From Gammaproteobacteria bacterium (GTDB lineage: Bacteria > Pseudomonadota > Gammaproteobacteria > Ga0077554 > Ga007554): a stretch of 64,000 nt of DNA. This document shows, in pieces, positions 18,501 to 29,251 of the stretch. Numbering within the stretch: position 1 is the first letter of the stretch; the number at the start of each line of letters is the position of its first letter. The notes below the pieces were generated by a model that made no database searches, was not told where the DNA came from, and saw nothing but the letters and a program-made list of their open reading frames with translations. The DNA lies in NCBI GenBank assembly GCA_023266055.1, contig JAHFRW010000002.1:63069-127068 (forward strand), read 5' to 3'. The position numbers and the translations under genes were made by a program.

Positions 18501-18791
18501 GGTATCATCGTGCGGAATTCAATCCTGCTGGTGGATTTTATCAATATCGAGGTGGCACGAGGTGTGGCGTTTGATGAAGCGGTTATCCGCGCCGGTAGTG
18601 TGCGCGCCAAGCCTATTGTATTAACTGCACTGGCGGCCATGCTTGGGGCATTATTTATTCTGGATGACCCTATTTTTAATGGCCTGGCTATTTCATTGAT
18701 CTTCGGTATTATGATATCCACGCTGCTGACATTGGTAGTGATACCTGTGATGTATTACGCATTCATGCGTAACAGAATAGGGAGCTTTTGA
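15561..18791 (+). CDS. RND efflux transporter permease (AcrB family)
   Basis: 1076 residues with the two-fold RND layout: membrane segment at about 17-38, a first large periplasmic loop, six clustered segments (about 355-520), a second periplasmic loop (about 570-885) and five more segments to the end. The proton-relay aspartates are in GILVDDAIVVVENIHRH. The sequence PREEEPQI after the first segment is typical of a broad COG0841 subgroup of unknown substrate. It works as a trimer with the upstream adaptor; the drug or metal it exports cannot be told from sequence. Confidence 0.93.
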   Translation: MSERMGVSGTIAKKFLHSQITPLLALVGLLLGFFAVLVTPREEEPQIAVTFANVFVAFPGATAKEIESLISTPGEQILSEIEGVKHIYSVSQPGRAVLTVEFEVGEDRTQSIVRLYNAIYSNQDWLPAHLGVSQPIIKPMGMDDVPIVALTLWTDDQTRGGHELQRVAHAIEAELKRVPGTRDIYTIGGPDRVVHVELDIKRMTGYGIAFDDLRDALVAANVSRDAGALIENNHEITVRAGTFLAHSEDIAGLVVGMRNDTPVYLRDVAHIAAGADQPEQYVTFGVGAAAADKGITLRGDAPAVTVAIAKKPGTNAVAIAEQVIDRFEQIQGTVVPEGIHATVTRNYGATANDKAMTLISKLVFATALVVVLVGFTLGWREAFIVGSAVVITLAITLFASWAWGFTLNRVSLFALIFSIGILVDDAIVVVENIHRHQQMSDKNLLEVIPLAVDEVGSPTILATFTVIAALLPMAFVSGMMGPYMSPIPINASMGMLISLAVAFVVTPWLTYKVLRNARHINADETSPKEQNNGRLYRGFKKYIGLFLNGDAGRSRRWGLFGVIMLLIVISASLVMVKWVVLKMLPFDNKSEFQVVVDMPEGTTVEQTARVLGELGIYLSTVPEVTDYQTYTGTASPINFNGLVRQYYLRKGANVGDIQVNLVDRKKRDRKSHDIAASVRAPLQAIGLRFNANVKIVEVPPGPPVQAPLVAEIYGIDYSGQRRVAQEVRKIFESTAEVVDVDDSVETEAPHLILQIDRQKAAMLGVSQQRVVTALSAALGGEDSSYLHDNNAKYAVPIRLELPVADKASVVSLLQMRVRSQQGVLIPLSEIVTVQQSHREYAIYHKDLLPVVFVTGDAAGKLDSPLYGMFDIRGQLNDKPMQNGEKLVQHLLEQPANPYQYELKWDGEWQITYDTFRDMGIAYAVGLIFIYLLVVAQFRSYLVPLIIMAPIPLTIVGVMPGHALLGAPFTATSMIGMIALAGIIVRNSILLVDFINIEVARGVAFDEAVIRAGSVRAKPIVLTALAAMLGALFILDDPIFNGLAISLIFGIMISTLLTLVVIPVMYYAFMRNRIGSF

Positions 18792-18836
18792 TATGTCAGG
18801 GTTTCCTTAAATAATATTGCACCGGAATGAAGGGCG

Positions 18837-20204
18837 CTATTGATTTTTTGTGTACTTTGCTGCCAGCCATACCAATACCAGCACGGGTACACCCACCAGT
18901 GCTGTACCCGTGAAGAAGCTTGCCCAGCCATAAGCGTCGACAAACTCGCCCGAAAATCCGGCGATGAATTTTGGTAATAACAACATCACCGATGTAAATA
19001 ATGCATATTGGGTGGCAGAGTAAGTCTGATTGGTGAGGCTGGAGAGATAGGCGATAAATGCGCTGGACGCGATTCCGGCGGAGAGGTTATCTGCCGAAAT
19101 GGTGAACACCAAGGCGCTGACATCGTGTCCACGTCCTGCCAGCCATACAAACAGCAGGTTAGTGGCCGCTGAGAGAGCCGCACCCAACATCAGCGTGCGC
19201 ATGATGCCCATTCGCATCGTCAACACGCCCCCTAACGCTGCACCGACGATAGTCATGATGACACCATACACTTTGGACACGGTGGCCACTTCATCTTTGG
19301 TGAAGCCCATTTCCTGATAAAACGGATTGCTCATTACACCCATGACCACATCGGAAATGCGGTACACCGCGATCAGGGCGAGAATCAATGCAGCTTGCCA
19401 TTTAAAACGCTGGATGAAGTCTATAAAAGGGGACAGTACCGCACCATAAAACCATGCCGTGGCATTCAATACGCCACCCGACAAGCCCGCCGCCGCGAAG
19501 CGTTCGCGTGCATGGGCTTCGTGTTCGTTAATAGTGGTGGATATTTTTTTTTCCGGCTCACGAATGATCAGGGTGGTCAGTATGCCGATGAGCATGAGCC
19601 CTGCCATGATGGTGTATGCCACCTGCCAGGGGCGGAAGTCATAAGTGGTTTCAGACGGATCGAAACTTGCCGCAATCCATAATGCGCCGGCACCTGCGGT
19701 GATCATTGCGATACGGTAACCGGCAAGATAAGTCGCCGCCATGGCGCCTTGTTTTTCAGTCTCGACGGCTTCTATACGATAGGCATCGAGCGCAATATCC
19801 TGGGTGGCTGATGCAAATGCCACTGCCAGTGCAAACCATATTGTATACGTTAGATCCAGCGCTGGATCAGTATTCGCCATGCCCAGCAAGGCTGCTGCAA
19901 TACATATCTGGGATATCAGTAACCACGCACGACGACGTCCCAGACGTGCTGTCAGAATTGGCAAATTGAGCCGATCCACCAGCGGTGACCATAAGAATTT
20001 GAAGCCATACGCCAATCCTACCCAGCTTAAATGGCCAATGGTCGCACGTGCAATGCCTGCTTCCGATAGCCAGAACGAGAGTGTGCCGAGTACAAGTAAT
20101 AGGGGTAATCCGGCAGAGAAGCCGAGAAACAGCATGCCAATGACGCGTGGGTGACCATAGACCTTGAAGGCATCGAGCCAACGTGGGGTTGTGCTGTTAC
20201 TCAT
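18837..20204 (-). CDS. AmpG-like muropeptide permease (MFS)
   Basis: 455 residues from ATG 20204, which has a GAGAG ribosome site; a longer open frame to 20255 has no support. About 12 membrane segments, with MFS family AmpG signatures: LGFSAGLPLLLVLGTLSFWL, WVGLAYGFKFLWSPLVDR and ATQDIALDAYRIE. AmpG imports anhydromuropeptides for cell-wall recycling. Convergent to the RND operon, whose last gene ends 45 bp away. The full AmpG call is likely, but other AmpG-like MFS proteins exist. Confidence 0.85.
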   Translation of the reverse strand: MSNSTTPRWLDAFKVYGHPRVIGMLFLGFSAGLPLLLVLGTLSFWLSEAGIARATIGHLSWVGLAYGFKFLWSPLVDRLNLPILTARLGRRRAWLLISQICIAAALLGMANTDPALDLTYTIWFALAVAFASATQDIALDAYRIEAVETEKQGAMAATYLAGYRIAMITAGAGALWIAASFDPSETTYDFRPWQVAYTIMAGLMLIGILTTLIIREPEKKISTTINEHEAHARERFAAAGLSGGVLNATAWFYGAVLSPFIDFIQRFKWQAALILALIAVYRISDVVMGVMSNPFYQEMGFTKDEVATVSKVYGVIMTIVGAALGGVLTMRMGIMRTLMLGAALSAATNLLFVWLAGRGHDVSALVFTISADNLSAGIASSAFIAYLSSLTNQTYSATQYALFTSVMLLLPKFIAGFSGEFVDAYGWASFFTGTALVGVPVLVLVWLAAKYTKNQ

Positions 20205-20594
20205 GAATCTCTCATGTGGTTGGCTGACAGCGATATGGCAGGCGACAGCGTCCAATGGTTGTTTATGGTCAGAATAAAGGCACTAACAATGAGTTCCCGT
20301 GCCACCCTGCGGTGGTTGGCGCATACCTGTAAATAGTTGTTCATGGGGTGTGATGCGAGCAAGAAAAAATCATTCCCCGATTATCTCATATCTGTGCCGC
20401 AGGCGCACAAGAGCCGGTTTAATATCTTACTGAAGGGTATGTTGCAACGTTAAAGATGGCCTCAAAATGCTCACATATGCCGTGTATGTTCCGCTTTTTC
20501 GGCTACTGTTACCTTGTACGGCATCGCTGTGGGATGGCTGCCTGGGGTAGGCAACGGTCTTTTTGGGTGATCAGAGGGCCGTGAAGTTAAGAAT
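20205..20594. other. Intergenic region without a supported gene
   Basis: 390 bp between the AmpG-like gene and the terminator at 20595. It contains a 36-codon open frame (20343-20453, plus strand) with no ribosome site, which I do not accept as a gene, and presumably the promoter of the AmpG-like gene. No repeats of note. Confidence 0.5.
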
Positions 20595-20630
20595 ACAGGC
20601 GGTTGAAAGCGGTTACTTTCAACCGCCTGT
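20595..20630 (-). terminator. 15-bp perfect hairpin, terminator of the Met/Lys-rich gene
   Basis: Arms ACAGGCGGTTGAAAG (20595-20609) and CTTTCAACCGCCTGT (20616-20630) are perfect complements around a 6-nt loop, 9 bp after the stop of the minus-strand gene. On that strand it is followed by ATTCTTAACTTC, a weak U-tract. No gene runs into it from the other side for 300 bp. Confidence 0.75.
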
Positions 20631-20639
20631 TGTGTGAAA

Positions 20640-20993
20640 TTACATCTTGTCTTTTTTCATTTCATGGCCAGGCATACCTTTATGCATTTCCTTCATGTCT
20701 TTCCATTTTTCAGCCATTTCATCTTCTTTTTTCATGATTTCGTCAAGACGCGTGATCATTTGGCCTAATTTCTGTTTTTCAGCAGCGCTGGGCTGGTGGT
20801 TGATATCCTTGAGGATAATCATGACTTCCTTTAGCATGCCTTTGACTTCTTTCATGGTCTGGTGATGCTCTTTCATCATCGCATGGCGGTCGGTTTTGCC
20901 ATGATCCATCATGTTTTTATCGTCAGCATGGGCTGTGCCCATAACAAGAGCGCTGGTTAAGGTAATGGTACTCAGTAGCTGTGATATCTTCAT
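20640..20993 (-). CDS. Exported Met/Lys/His-rich small protein
   Basis: 117 residues from ATG 20993 (AAGGAG about 10 bp upstream); an in-frame earlier start at 21023 is less likely because it would extend the signal peptide. Signal peptide to about residue 24 (AHA-DD). The mature part is helical and charged, unusually rich in Met, Lys and His (for example NMMDHG, KEMHKGMPGHEMKKDKM), which suggests metal binding or chaperone-like periplasmic function such as CpxP/Spy relatives, but no LTxxQ motif is present. Function unknown. Confidence 0.65.
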   Translation of the reverse strand: MKISQLLSTITLTSALVMGTAHADDKNMMDHGKTDRHAMMKEHHQTMKEVKGMLKEVMIILKDINHQPSAAEKQKLGQMITRLDEIMKKEDEMAEKWKDMKEMHKGMPGHEMKKDKM

Positions 20994-21720
20994 AAACGGT
21001 ACTCTCCTTGTGATGCGAAACATGCAGAGATTTTAAAATATAGACCTCATTGCAGTGAACGTCAAGGTGCGAACAAGGGGGTATTGGAACGCAGGATTTG
21101 TGCGTATCTCAAATGAATGCACGCCGATTTTATTGTTCCACCGTTTTATGGCAACACGCAATAGGTGGAGAGTTGATCTTGTGTTTCAGGCAGGCTATCA
21201 AAGGTTATGGTGCGAGTATCGCCAGCATGGATGCGCCAAGGTGTAACCATACGGTGGGCGCAATGTTTTTAATGCTTGACCAAGCCCTCATGGTATCTGA
21301 CACCTAATATAGACTACAAACGGGCCTGGTAACACTTTCGTTAAAAATATTCAGGAATCCTGTGTATTCGTCCTGGGCACCCGCCAGGGAGAGCGAGGTG
21401 AAAGCGAGCAGTGGCGGGCAAGCGCCGGATAGCCGAGATTCCCTGTTTTGTCGGCATGTGTGCGCTAGCGCACGCAAAGTGTGTCGCCGGGTGCAGTCAT
21501 TATTGGGAACGGGGATATCCCAAAATGGTTCACGAGTACGGCGACACCCTTTTTTGTAATGGGTGTCGGGTTGTTTTTTGTAAATACCTGAAAAATTTAC
21601 AGGAACCTGGGGGGTTTCTGTGTGATGGCCCCAAACCAAAGGTCTGATGGACAGAACCGGGGATTTGTTGTGCTTTTGTACTTCCGTCAGCCCTGTGGGT
21701 CTGTTAATCTTCTTATCCTT
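20994..21720. other. Long intergenic region upstream of trpF with several hairpins
   Basis: About 730 bp with no gene I can support. It holds a 14-bp palindrome GTGCGCTAGCGCAC (21460-21473), an 8-bp stem CGACACCC/GGGTGTCG (21542-21568) followed by a T-run, and a second 7-bp stem TGTAAAT/ATTTACA (21579-21601). These last two lie 120-180 bp before trpF. No tandem Trp codons or obvious leader peptide were found. truA, which often precedes trpF, is absent here. Confidence 0.5.
21542..21578 (+). terminator. Hairpin plus T-run upstream of trpF
   Basis: Stem CGACACCC (21542-21549) pairs with GGGTGTCG (21561-21568) around an 11-nt loop; GGTTGTTTTTT follows. It has the form of a Rho-independent terminator pointing to trpF, and could be an attenuator or the end of an unseen short transcript. 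Confidence 0.5.
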
Positions 21721-22422
21721 ATGAATCCGATGCCTTTTGCCAACATTTCAGCCACCGCCAAAATTTCAGGTGATGAAGGCGGCACGCGTGTTAAAATCTG
21801 TGGTCTTACTCGGCGGGACGATGCTCTGACGGCACTCAGCCTCGGGGCAGATGCGCTTGGGCTGGTATTTTATGCCGCAAGTCCACGGGCGGTGACCATT
21901 GCCCAGGCGCAGGAAGTGGTGCGCGGGCTGCCGCCGCATGTAACGGTCGTGGGATTGTTTGTCAATGCTGCGGCGTCAGAAATACAGATGATTCTCGACA
22001 ACGTGCGCGTTGATTTGTTGCAGTTTCATGGTGATGAAACCGCACAGGAGTGTGCCGGATACAGGGTTCCGTATATTAAGGCGGTGCGTATGCGGGAAGG
22101 TGTGGATCTATTTGAGATTGAAAGAGTCTATGGTAGTGCCAGTGGTTTGCTGCTGGATACATACCAAGACGGTATGGCGGGAGGAACCGGTGCCGTCTTT
22201 GATTGGGCACGGGTGCCCGCATCCGTCACCAAAAGACTGATGAAGCCAATTATTCTGGCGGGGGGATTAACCCCTGGTAATGTGGCCGGAGCCATTAAAC
22301 AAGTGCGACCCTATGCGGTGGATGTGAGCGGTGGGGTCGAATCAGCCAAGGGTATTAAAGATGCAGCGAAAATGGCTGCATTCATACAAGGTGTGAATAG
22401 TGTCAAAATTAACGATTCCTGA
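21721..22422 (+). CDS. trpF: Phosphoribosylanthranilate isomerase TrpF
   Basis: 233 residues from ATG 21721: a TIM barrel with [18 protein letters not shown], the phosphate-binding C-terminal [14 protein letters not shown], and FHGDE. Catalyses the Amadori step of tryptophan synthesis. The conserved domain begins at about residue 20, and no Shine-Dalgarno precedes ATG 21721; the frame is open to 21622, but those extra residues look non-native. Overlaps trpB by 23 bp. trpF-trpB-trpA-accD-folC is a familiar gammaproteobacterial order. Confidence 0.95.
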   Translation: MNPMPFANISATAKISGDEGGTRVKICGLTRRDDALTALSLGADALGLVFYAASPRAVTIAQAQEVVRGLPPHVTVVGLFVNAAASEIQMILDNVRVDLLQFHGDETAQECAGYRVPYIKAVRMREGVDLFEIERVYGSASGLLLDTYQDGMAGGTGAVFDWARVPASVTKRLMKPIILAGGLTPGNVAGAIKQVRPYAVDVSGGVESAKGIKDAAKMAAFIQGVNSVKINDS

Positions 22423-23638
22423 CGACGTATCAATGGCCGCCGTTTCCGGTGCTCTGCCTGATGCTAATGGCCATTTCGGTCCTTATGGCGGGCGCTTTGT
22501 AGCGGAAACCCTGATGGGGCCGCTGGAAGAGCTGCGTCTTGCGTATGAACATTTTCGTAATGACGCCGGGTTCATGGCGGAGTTTGATCAGGATCTGGCG
22601 CAATTTGTCGGACGCCCTTCACCCCTGTACCACGCCGAGCGCTGGAGCCAAAAACTCGGTGGCGCGCAAATCTATCTGAAGCGAGAAGATCTCAATCACA
22701 CCGGCGCACATAAAATCAATAACACCATTGGACAGGGCTTGCTGGCACGGCACATGGGCAAGCGGCGCGTGATCGCCGAAACCGGTGCCGGGCAACACGG
22801 TGTTGCCACCGCTACGGTGGCTGCACGAATGGGCATGGAATGCGTGGTGTATATGGGTTCGGAGGATATCAAGCGTCAGGCGATTAATGTATTTCGCATG
22901 AAGCTGCTGGGTGCCACGGTCGTGCCCGTGGAGTCAGGTTCCAGAACACTTAAAGACGCGCTCAATGAAGCGATGCGTGATTGGGTGACTAACGTTGACA
23001 GCACATTCTATATTATCGGCACCGTCGCCGGGCCCCATCCGTACCCTGCCATGGTACGTGATTTTCAGGCGATTATCGGACGTGAAGCACGCGCGCAAAT
23101 TCTTGAACAGGCGGGTCGTTTGCCGGACGCGCTGGTGGCATGTGTAGGGGGAGGTTCCAATGCCATTGGTCTGTTCTATCCTTTCCTTAAGGATGCCAGC
23201 GTCGCGATGTATGGTGTTGAAGCTTCAGGTGAGGGTATTGAAACGGGGCGTCATGCGGCCACTTTATGTGCGGGGCGACCTGGTGTGTTGCATGGTAATC
23301 GCACTTACCTGATCGAAGATGCGGATGGCCAGATTATCGAAACCCATTCCATCTCGGCGGGGCTTGACTATCCGGGGGTGGGCCCGGAACACGCGTGGCT
23401 TAAAGACGTGAAACGCGCCACCTATGTACCGATTACGGATACCGAAGCACTTGCTGCTTTCCATGAGTTGACGCGTACCGAGGGTATTATACCGGCGCTG
23501 GAATCCAGTCACGCGCTGGCCTATGCTACCAAGCTCGCACCTGCGCTGGATAAAGACCAAATCATTATTGTTAATCTTTCCGGGCGGGGTGACAAGGACA
23601 TTCATACCGTTGCGGCGCGTGAAGGAATTACCGTATGA
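22400..23638 (+). CDS. trpB: Tryptophan synthase beta chain TrpB
   Basis: 412 residues, PLP-dependent. The PLP lysine is in [13 protein letters not shown], the phosphate cup in GGGSNAIG, and the start of the domain in [13 protein letters not shown]. The GTG 22400 start has AAGGTG 6 bp upstream and overlaps trpF by 23 bp; ATG 22433 is an alternative. Forms the alpha2beta2 complex with TrpA, encoded next with a 4-bp ATGA overlap. Confidence 0.97.
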   Translation: MSKLTIPDDVSMAAVSGALPDANGHFGPYGGRFVAETLMGPLEELRLAYEHFRNDAGFMAEFDQDLAQFVGRPSPLYHAERWSQKLGGAQIYLKREDLNHTGAHKINNTIGQGLLARHMGKRRVIAETGAGQHGVATATVAARMGMECVVYMGSEDIKRQAINVFRMKLLGATVVPVESGSRTLKDALNEAMRDWVTNVDSTFYIIGTVAGPHPYPAMVRDFQAIIGREARAQILEQAGRLPDALVACVGGGSNAIGLFYPFLKDASVAMYGVEASGEGIETGRHAATLCAGRPGVLHGNRTYLIEDADGQIIETHSISAGLDYPGVGPEHAWLKDVKRATYVPITDTEALAAFHELTRTEGIIPALESSHALAYATKLAPALDKDQIIIVNLSGRGDKDIHTVAAREGITV

Positions 23639-24453
23639 GCCGTATCACAAGTTGTTTCGACGCGTTGCGCCGGAACAAGCGCAAAGCTCTTATCCCTTAT
23701 ATCACTGCGGGTGATCCGCAGCCGGATATCACGGTTCACTTAATGCACGCAATGGTGGCGGCAGGCGCGGATATTATCGAGTTGGGCGTGCCGTTTTCCG
23801 ACCCCATGGCGGAGGGGCCGACAATCCAGCAGGCCTGCGAGCGTGCTTTGAAGTATCATGTCAGCCTGCGCAATGTGATGGGCATGGCTCGCGAATTCCG
23901 TACGCAAAACGATCACACTCCCGTGGTGCTTATGGGTTACCTTAATCCAATTGAGGTGATGGGCTATGCCGAGTTTGCCCGTGCGGCGGATGAGGCGGGC
24001 GTAGACGGTGTGTTGACCGTCGATCTGCCACCCGAGGAAGCGGAAGCATTGGTGATGGAGTTGCGCCCCCGCAATATAGATACTATCTTCCTCCTTGCGC
24101 CGACCAGTTCCTCTGAACGCATCGCCCGGATTTGTGCGATGTCCAGTGGATTCGTCTATTATGTTTCACTCAAGGGCGTGACCGGTGTGGCAAGTATTGA
24201 TGTATCGGCAGTGGAAACCAAATTGCAACAGATCCGCGCACTCACTGATCTCCCCATTGCGGTCGGGTTCGGTATCAAGGATGCCGTATCCGCGACACAA
24301 GTGGCTGCCGTGGCCGATGCCGTGGTTATCGGTAGCGCGCTGGTGAAAAAGGTCGGCGAATTCGCCGCACAGCCGGAAAAGATTGCAGAAGAAGTGGCAT
24401 CGCTCGTCAAGGAAATGCGCGTTGCAATGGATGGCGTCCCCTTACCAAAATGA
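23635..24453 (+). CDS. trpA: Tryptophan synthase alpha chain TrpA
   Basis: 272-residue TIM barrel converting indole-3-glycerol phosphate to indole. The catalytic region reads [17 protein letters not shown] and [13 protein letters not shown], and the phosphate site [10 protein letters not shown] and VGFGIKD. Starts at ATG 23635 overlapping the trpB stop. Length is normal for the family. Confidence 0.97.
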   Translation: MSRITSCFDALRRNKRKALIPYITAGDPQPDITVHLMHAMVAAGADIIELGVPFSDPMAEGPTIQQACERALKYHVSLRNVMGMAREFRTQNDHTPVVLMGYLNPIEVMGYAEFARAADEAGVDGVLTVDLPPEEAEALVMELRPRNIDTIFLLAPTSSSERIARICAMSSGFVYYVSLKGVTGVASIDVSAVETKLQQIRALTDLPIAVGFGIKDAVSATQVAAVADAVVIGSALVKKVGEFAAQPEKIAEEVASLVKEMRVAMDGVPLPK

Positions 24454-24480
24454 TAACTACTCAATAATGGCGACGACTCA

Positions 24481-25353
24481 ATGAGCTGGTTTGGAAAATT
24501 AATCCCCTCAAAAATCAGGACGGACGCACGTCAAAAGAAATCGATCCCCGAAGGGTTATGGACGAAGTGCGTGGCATGCAGTGCAGTATTGTACCGTGCT
24601 GAAGTGGAACGTAACCTGGAAGTGTGTCCGAAATGCGCGCATCACATGCGTATTGGTGCGCGTAAACGACTGAACTGCTTTTTGGATCCTGAGCCGCGCA
24701 GTGAGATTGCCAAAGAACTGACCCCCGTTGATATTCTCAAGTTTCGTGACAGCAAAAAATACCGCGACCGACTTTCTCTGGCTACCAAGGAAACCGGTGA
24801 AAAAGATGCGTTAATCGTCATGCAGGGTCAGGTCAAGGGTTTACCTGTCGTGGTGTGTGCCTTTGAGTTTGGTTTCATGGGTGGCTCCATGGGCGCAGTG
24901 GTAGGTGAGCGTTTTGTGCGTGCGGTGAATACTGCAACTGAACATAACATTCCGCTAATCTGTTTTTCTGCCAGTGGTGGCGCACGCATGCAGGAGGCGC
25001 TGTTTTCGTTAATGCAAATGGCCAAGACCAGTGCCGCGCTGGCACGCTTGAGCAAGCAGGGTATACCCTATATTTCGGTGATGACCGATCCTACCATGGG
25101 TGGTGTCTCTGCAAGCTTTGCCATGCTGGGTGATCTTAATATTGCTGAGCCCAACGCGTTGATCGGCTTTGCCGGGCCGCGGGTGATTGAGCAAACCGTA
25201 CGCCAGACACTCCCTGAAGGTTTTCAGCGCAGTGAATTTCTGCTGCAACATGGCGCCATTGACATCATTATGGATCGTCGTGAAATGCGTGATCGGATTG
25301 CTTCGCTATTGGCGATATTGACGCGTCAGACATTGCCTGTCCAGGTTGATTAA
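24481..25353 (+). CDS. accD: Acetyl-CoA carboxylase carboxyltransferase beta subunit AccD
   Basis: 290 residues. The N-terminal zinc ribbon has CVAC and CPKC pairs (about residues 31-53), followed by the carboxyltransferase core with [23 protein letters not shown] and [11 protein letters not shown]. It acts with AccA in fatty-acid synthesis. It lies between trpA (27 bp) and folC, as in many gammaproteobacteria. Confidence 0.97.
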   Translation: MSWFGKLIPSKIRTDARQKKSIPEGLWTKCVACSAVLYRAEVERNLEVCPKCAHHMRIGARKRLNCFLDPEPRSEIAKELTPVDILKFRDSKKYRDRLSLATKETGEKDALIVMQGQVKGLPVVVCAFEFGFMGGSMGAVVGERFVRAVNTATEHNIPLICFSASGGARMQEALFSLMQMAKTSAALARLSKQGIPYISVMTDPTMGGVSASFAMLGDLNIAEPNALIGFAGPRVIEQTVRQTLPEGFQRSEFLLQHGAIDIIMDRREMRDRIASLLAILTRQTLPVQVD

Positions 25354-25378
25354 GGTCAGTGTTGCTCCCTTAAATAAT

Positions 25379-26635
25379 ATGCGTTTTGATACACTCGATG
25401 AATGGTTAGCCTGGCAGGAAACGCTACACCCTTCTGCGATTGATCTGGGCCTGGAACGCATACGTCCAGTGCTCGAACGTCTGGCTCTCGAACGGCCAAG
25501 TACGATTGTCACGGTGGGTGGTACCAATGGCAAGGGGTCGAGCGTAGCGATGCTTGATGCCATATTGTGTGCAGCAGGTTATCGTGTAGGCGCCTATACC
25601 TCACCGCATTTATTGCGCTATAACGAGCGTGTTTGCGTGGGTGGTGTGGCGGTAGATGACGCCACCTTATGTGCTGCCTTCGAACGTGTTGATCAGGCGC
25701 GGCAGAATACCTCACTGACTTATTTTGAATTTGGCACCCTCGCCGCATTTTCCATTTTCAGTGCTGCACATCTTGATGTTGTTATTCTTGAAGTGGGTAT
25801 GGGTGGGCGGCTTGATGCGGTAAACCTGTGGGACGCTGATGTGGCGCTGGTGACCACCATTGGTATTGATCATACCGCTTGGTTGGGTGATACACGTGAA
25901 GACATTGCTTTTGAAAAAGCCGGTATTTTCCGTGCTGGACGACCCGCGGTGTGTGGTGACGCTGAGCCACCTCATACTCTGCTACAACATGCTGATGCAA
26001 CAGGTGCGCCGCTGTATCGTTTTGGGCGGGATTTTGGATTTGCCACAGAGGGTACGGCGTGGTCGTGGTGGAGTGTGACACAGCGTCGTTATGCTCTGCC
26101 GCATCCAGCGTTGCGTGGCCCCTTTCAATTGCAGAACGCTGCCGGTGTATTGATGGTACTGGAACTGTTGGTACAGCGTTTCCCTGTGGGCCAGGGTGAT
26201 ATTCGTCAGGGACTCAGTGCCGTGCAGTTAGCAGGACGATTTCAGGTATTGCCGGGCATGCCATTGCGTATTCTGGACGTGGCGCACAATCCGCATGGCG
26301 CGCAGGTGCTGGCGCACAGTCTGCGCGGTCAGATTAATCAGGGTCAAACCTGTGCCGTCATGTCGATGCTGGCTGACAAGGATATTGATGGTGTGATCAC
26401 CGCCATGCGTGATGTTATTGACGTGTGGCATATCGCCGGGTTGAACGTGCCGCGTGGTGTATCGGGTGAGTATCTTGCCGAACGTCTGCGGGCGGCAGGC
26501 ATCGTTTCAGTGCATATTCATGCCAATGTTACGGCCGCGTATCAACAGGCGGTGGTCAGTGCGCAGTCTTTGGATCGGGTCGTAGTGTTTGGTTCGTTCT
26601 ATACCGTGGCTGAGGTGCTTGGGGCGGCGGTATAA
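25379..26635 (+). CDS. folC: Folylpolyglutamate/dihydrofolate synthase FolC
   Basis: 418 residues from ATG 25379; the frame is open to a TTG at 25346 that would overlap accD, but the typical family start is close to MRFDTLDEWLAW. P-loop TVGGTNGKGSSVAM (about residues 41-54), then VGMGGRLDAVN and IDHTAWLGDTREDI of Mur-ligase type, and VAHNPHGAQVL. Adds glutamate to dihydropteroate and folates. Its stop shares one base with the next start. Confidence 0.95.
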   Translation: MRFDTLDEWLAWQETLHPSAIDLGLERIRPVLERLALERPSTIVTVGGTNGKGSSVAMLDAILCAAGYRVGAYTSPHLLRYNERVCVGGVAVDDATLCAAFERVDQARQNTSLTYFEFGTLAAFSIFSAAHLDVVILEVGMGGRLDAVNLWDADVALVTTIGIDHTAWLGDTREDIAFEKAGIFRAGRPAVCGDAEPPHTLLQHADATGAPLYRFGRDFGFATEGTAWSWWSVTQRRYALPHPALRGPFQLQNAAGVLMVLELLVQRFPVGQGDIRQGLSAVQLAGRFQVLPGMPLRILDVAHNPHGAQVLAHSLRGQINQGQTCAVMSMLADKDIDGVITAMRDVIDVWHIAGLNVPRGVSGEYLAERLRAAGIVSVHIHANVTAAYQQAVVSAQSLDRVVVFGSFYTVAEVLGAAV

Positions 26636-26928
26636 TGGCTGTTGATCTCATCAATGATGCGCGCCTGAAAACCTTCCGGCAGATTGATGAGTTGCATCAT
26701 TGTGTCAAGGGCAGTGCTTTTCGTGTATTTAAGCAACAGCAGGCGCAATGGAGAGAAGGCGAACATTTTTATTGTATTGACTCACGCACCGAGCCGGTGC
26801 TTTTTGAGCAATTGCAGCGCAGTGGCAGATTGTATGATTCTACGGTTAATGCGGTGTTGATTGTTGAGGTGGCTTATCAAGTCATGGCGCAAATTCTTGC
26901 GCACACTTATGATATGAAAAGTGTTTAG
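26635..26928 (+). CDS. Conserved-looking hypothetical protein between folC and dedD
   Basis: 97 residues with no recognised domain and no signal peptide. It starts at ATG 26635, overlapping the folC stop by one base, and ends 11 bp before dedD, so it fits as a true operon member. The sequence is mixed alpha with one Cys in HHCVKG and another in FYCIDS. I cannot assign a function. Confidence 0.7.
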   Translation: MAVDLINDARLKTFRQIDELHHCVKGSAFRVFKQQQAQWREGEHFYCIDSRTEPVLFEQLQRSGRLYDSTVNAVLIVEVAYQVMAQILAHTYDMKSV

Positions 26929-26939
26929 TACATTCAAAT

Positions 26940-27572
26940 ATGGTTGAGAAGAAAATGGAAAAGAGCCAATTAAGGCAACGTCTTATCGGTGCATTGGTGC
27001 TGGTGGCACTGGTAGCAATGATTGTGCCGTTTTTTCTGGGCAACCCGCCGGACAGTCCGTCGGAACAAATCGCCAGTATTCCTCCGGCACCGGAACAGAT
27101 TCCCGGGGCAGATATACCGATTGAGGAAGGGACGGCGGAAATACCGGTTGACGGGGTAACGCCTGATACCGTGATCGACGCGGCTACTCCACCATTACCT
27201 GTGGCACCCGCGAAGCATGAGGACACGTCCAGTGTTGCGCCATCCACGATAAAACCGCCTGTGCCTGCACCAAAACCTCTGCCAGCACCTGCTGCACGAC
27301 CGTCGGTGAATGAGACGCCCGATCGACAGAGCGCCGGACCTGCGGCGTGGGTGGTACAGTTAGGGAGCTTTTCCAACGAACAGAATGCCTGGGCATTGCG
27401 TGACAAATTACGTAACAAAGGGTATCGCGCTTTTGTCGAACGCGTTTCTGAAGGTAGTAATATTGTGATTCGTGTACGCATTGGCCCGGAGTTACAGCGT
27501 GCCAAGGCAGAGGCGGTGCAGCAGAAGCTGGAAAAGGAGATGAAGCTTAAAGGGATTGTGATGTCCAGGTAA
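26940..27572 (+). CDS. dedD: DedD-like SPOR-domain protein
   Basis: 210 residues (or 205 from ATG 26955, which has GAGAAG upstream). One membrane segment (about residues 18-37), a Pro/Ala/Thr-rich periplasmic linker, and a C-terminal SPOR domain (about 135-210: AWVVQLGSFSNEQNAWALRD ... RVRIGP) that binds denuded septal peptidoglycan. DedD follows folC and precedes cvpA in enterobacteria; here cvpA is 26 kb away. Confidence 0.92.
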   Translation: MVEKKMEKSQLRQRLIGALVLVALVAMIVPFFLGNPPDSPSEQIASIPPAPEQIPGADIPIEEGTAEIPVDGVTPDTVIDAATPPLPVAPAKHEDTSSVAPSTIKPPVPAPKPLPAPAARPSVNETPDRQSAGPAAWVVQLGSFSNEQNAWALRDKLRNKGYRAFVERVSEGSNIVIRVRIGPELQRAKAEAVQQKLEKEMKLKGIVMSR

Positions 27573-27623
27573 ATGTGCCATACACAGCGTGTAACTTAAG
27601 GTGTTTCACGTTTCAGCCAGACA

Positions 27624-27653
27624 AAAAAGGGGCGGTTTGTACCGCCCCTTTTT
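27624..27653. terminator. Bidirectional terminator between dedD and the helicase gene
   Basis: 13-bp perfect stem AAAAAGGGGCGGT/ACCGCCCCTTTTT with a 4-nt loop and A/T-runs on both sides, midway between two convergent genes. Confidence 0.92.
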
Positions 27654-27673
27654 CGTTGGCACAACCCTATTCT

Positions 27674-29251
<1,578 letters not shown>

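Noticed and set aside
20343-20453. 36-codon open frame after the AmpG-like gene
   Set aside because: No ribosome site and no membrane or signal pattern.
21055-21647. Several 60-80-codon plus-strand frames before trpF
   Set aside because: No ribosome sites, no domains, and composition unlike neighbouring genes.
26882-27505. 207-codon open frame antisense to dedD
   Set aside because: Shadow of a real SPOR-domain gene; no ribosome site and low-complexity product.
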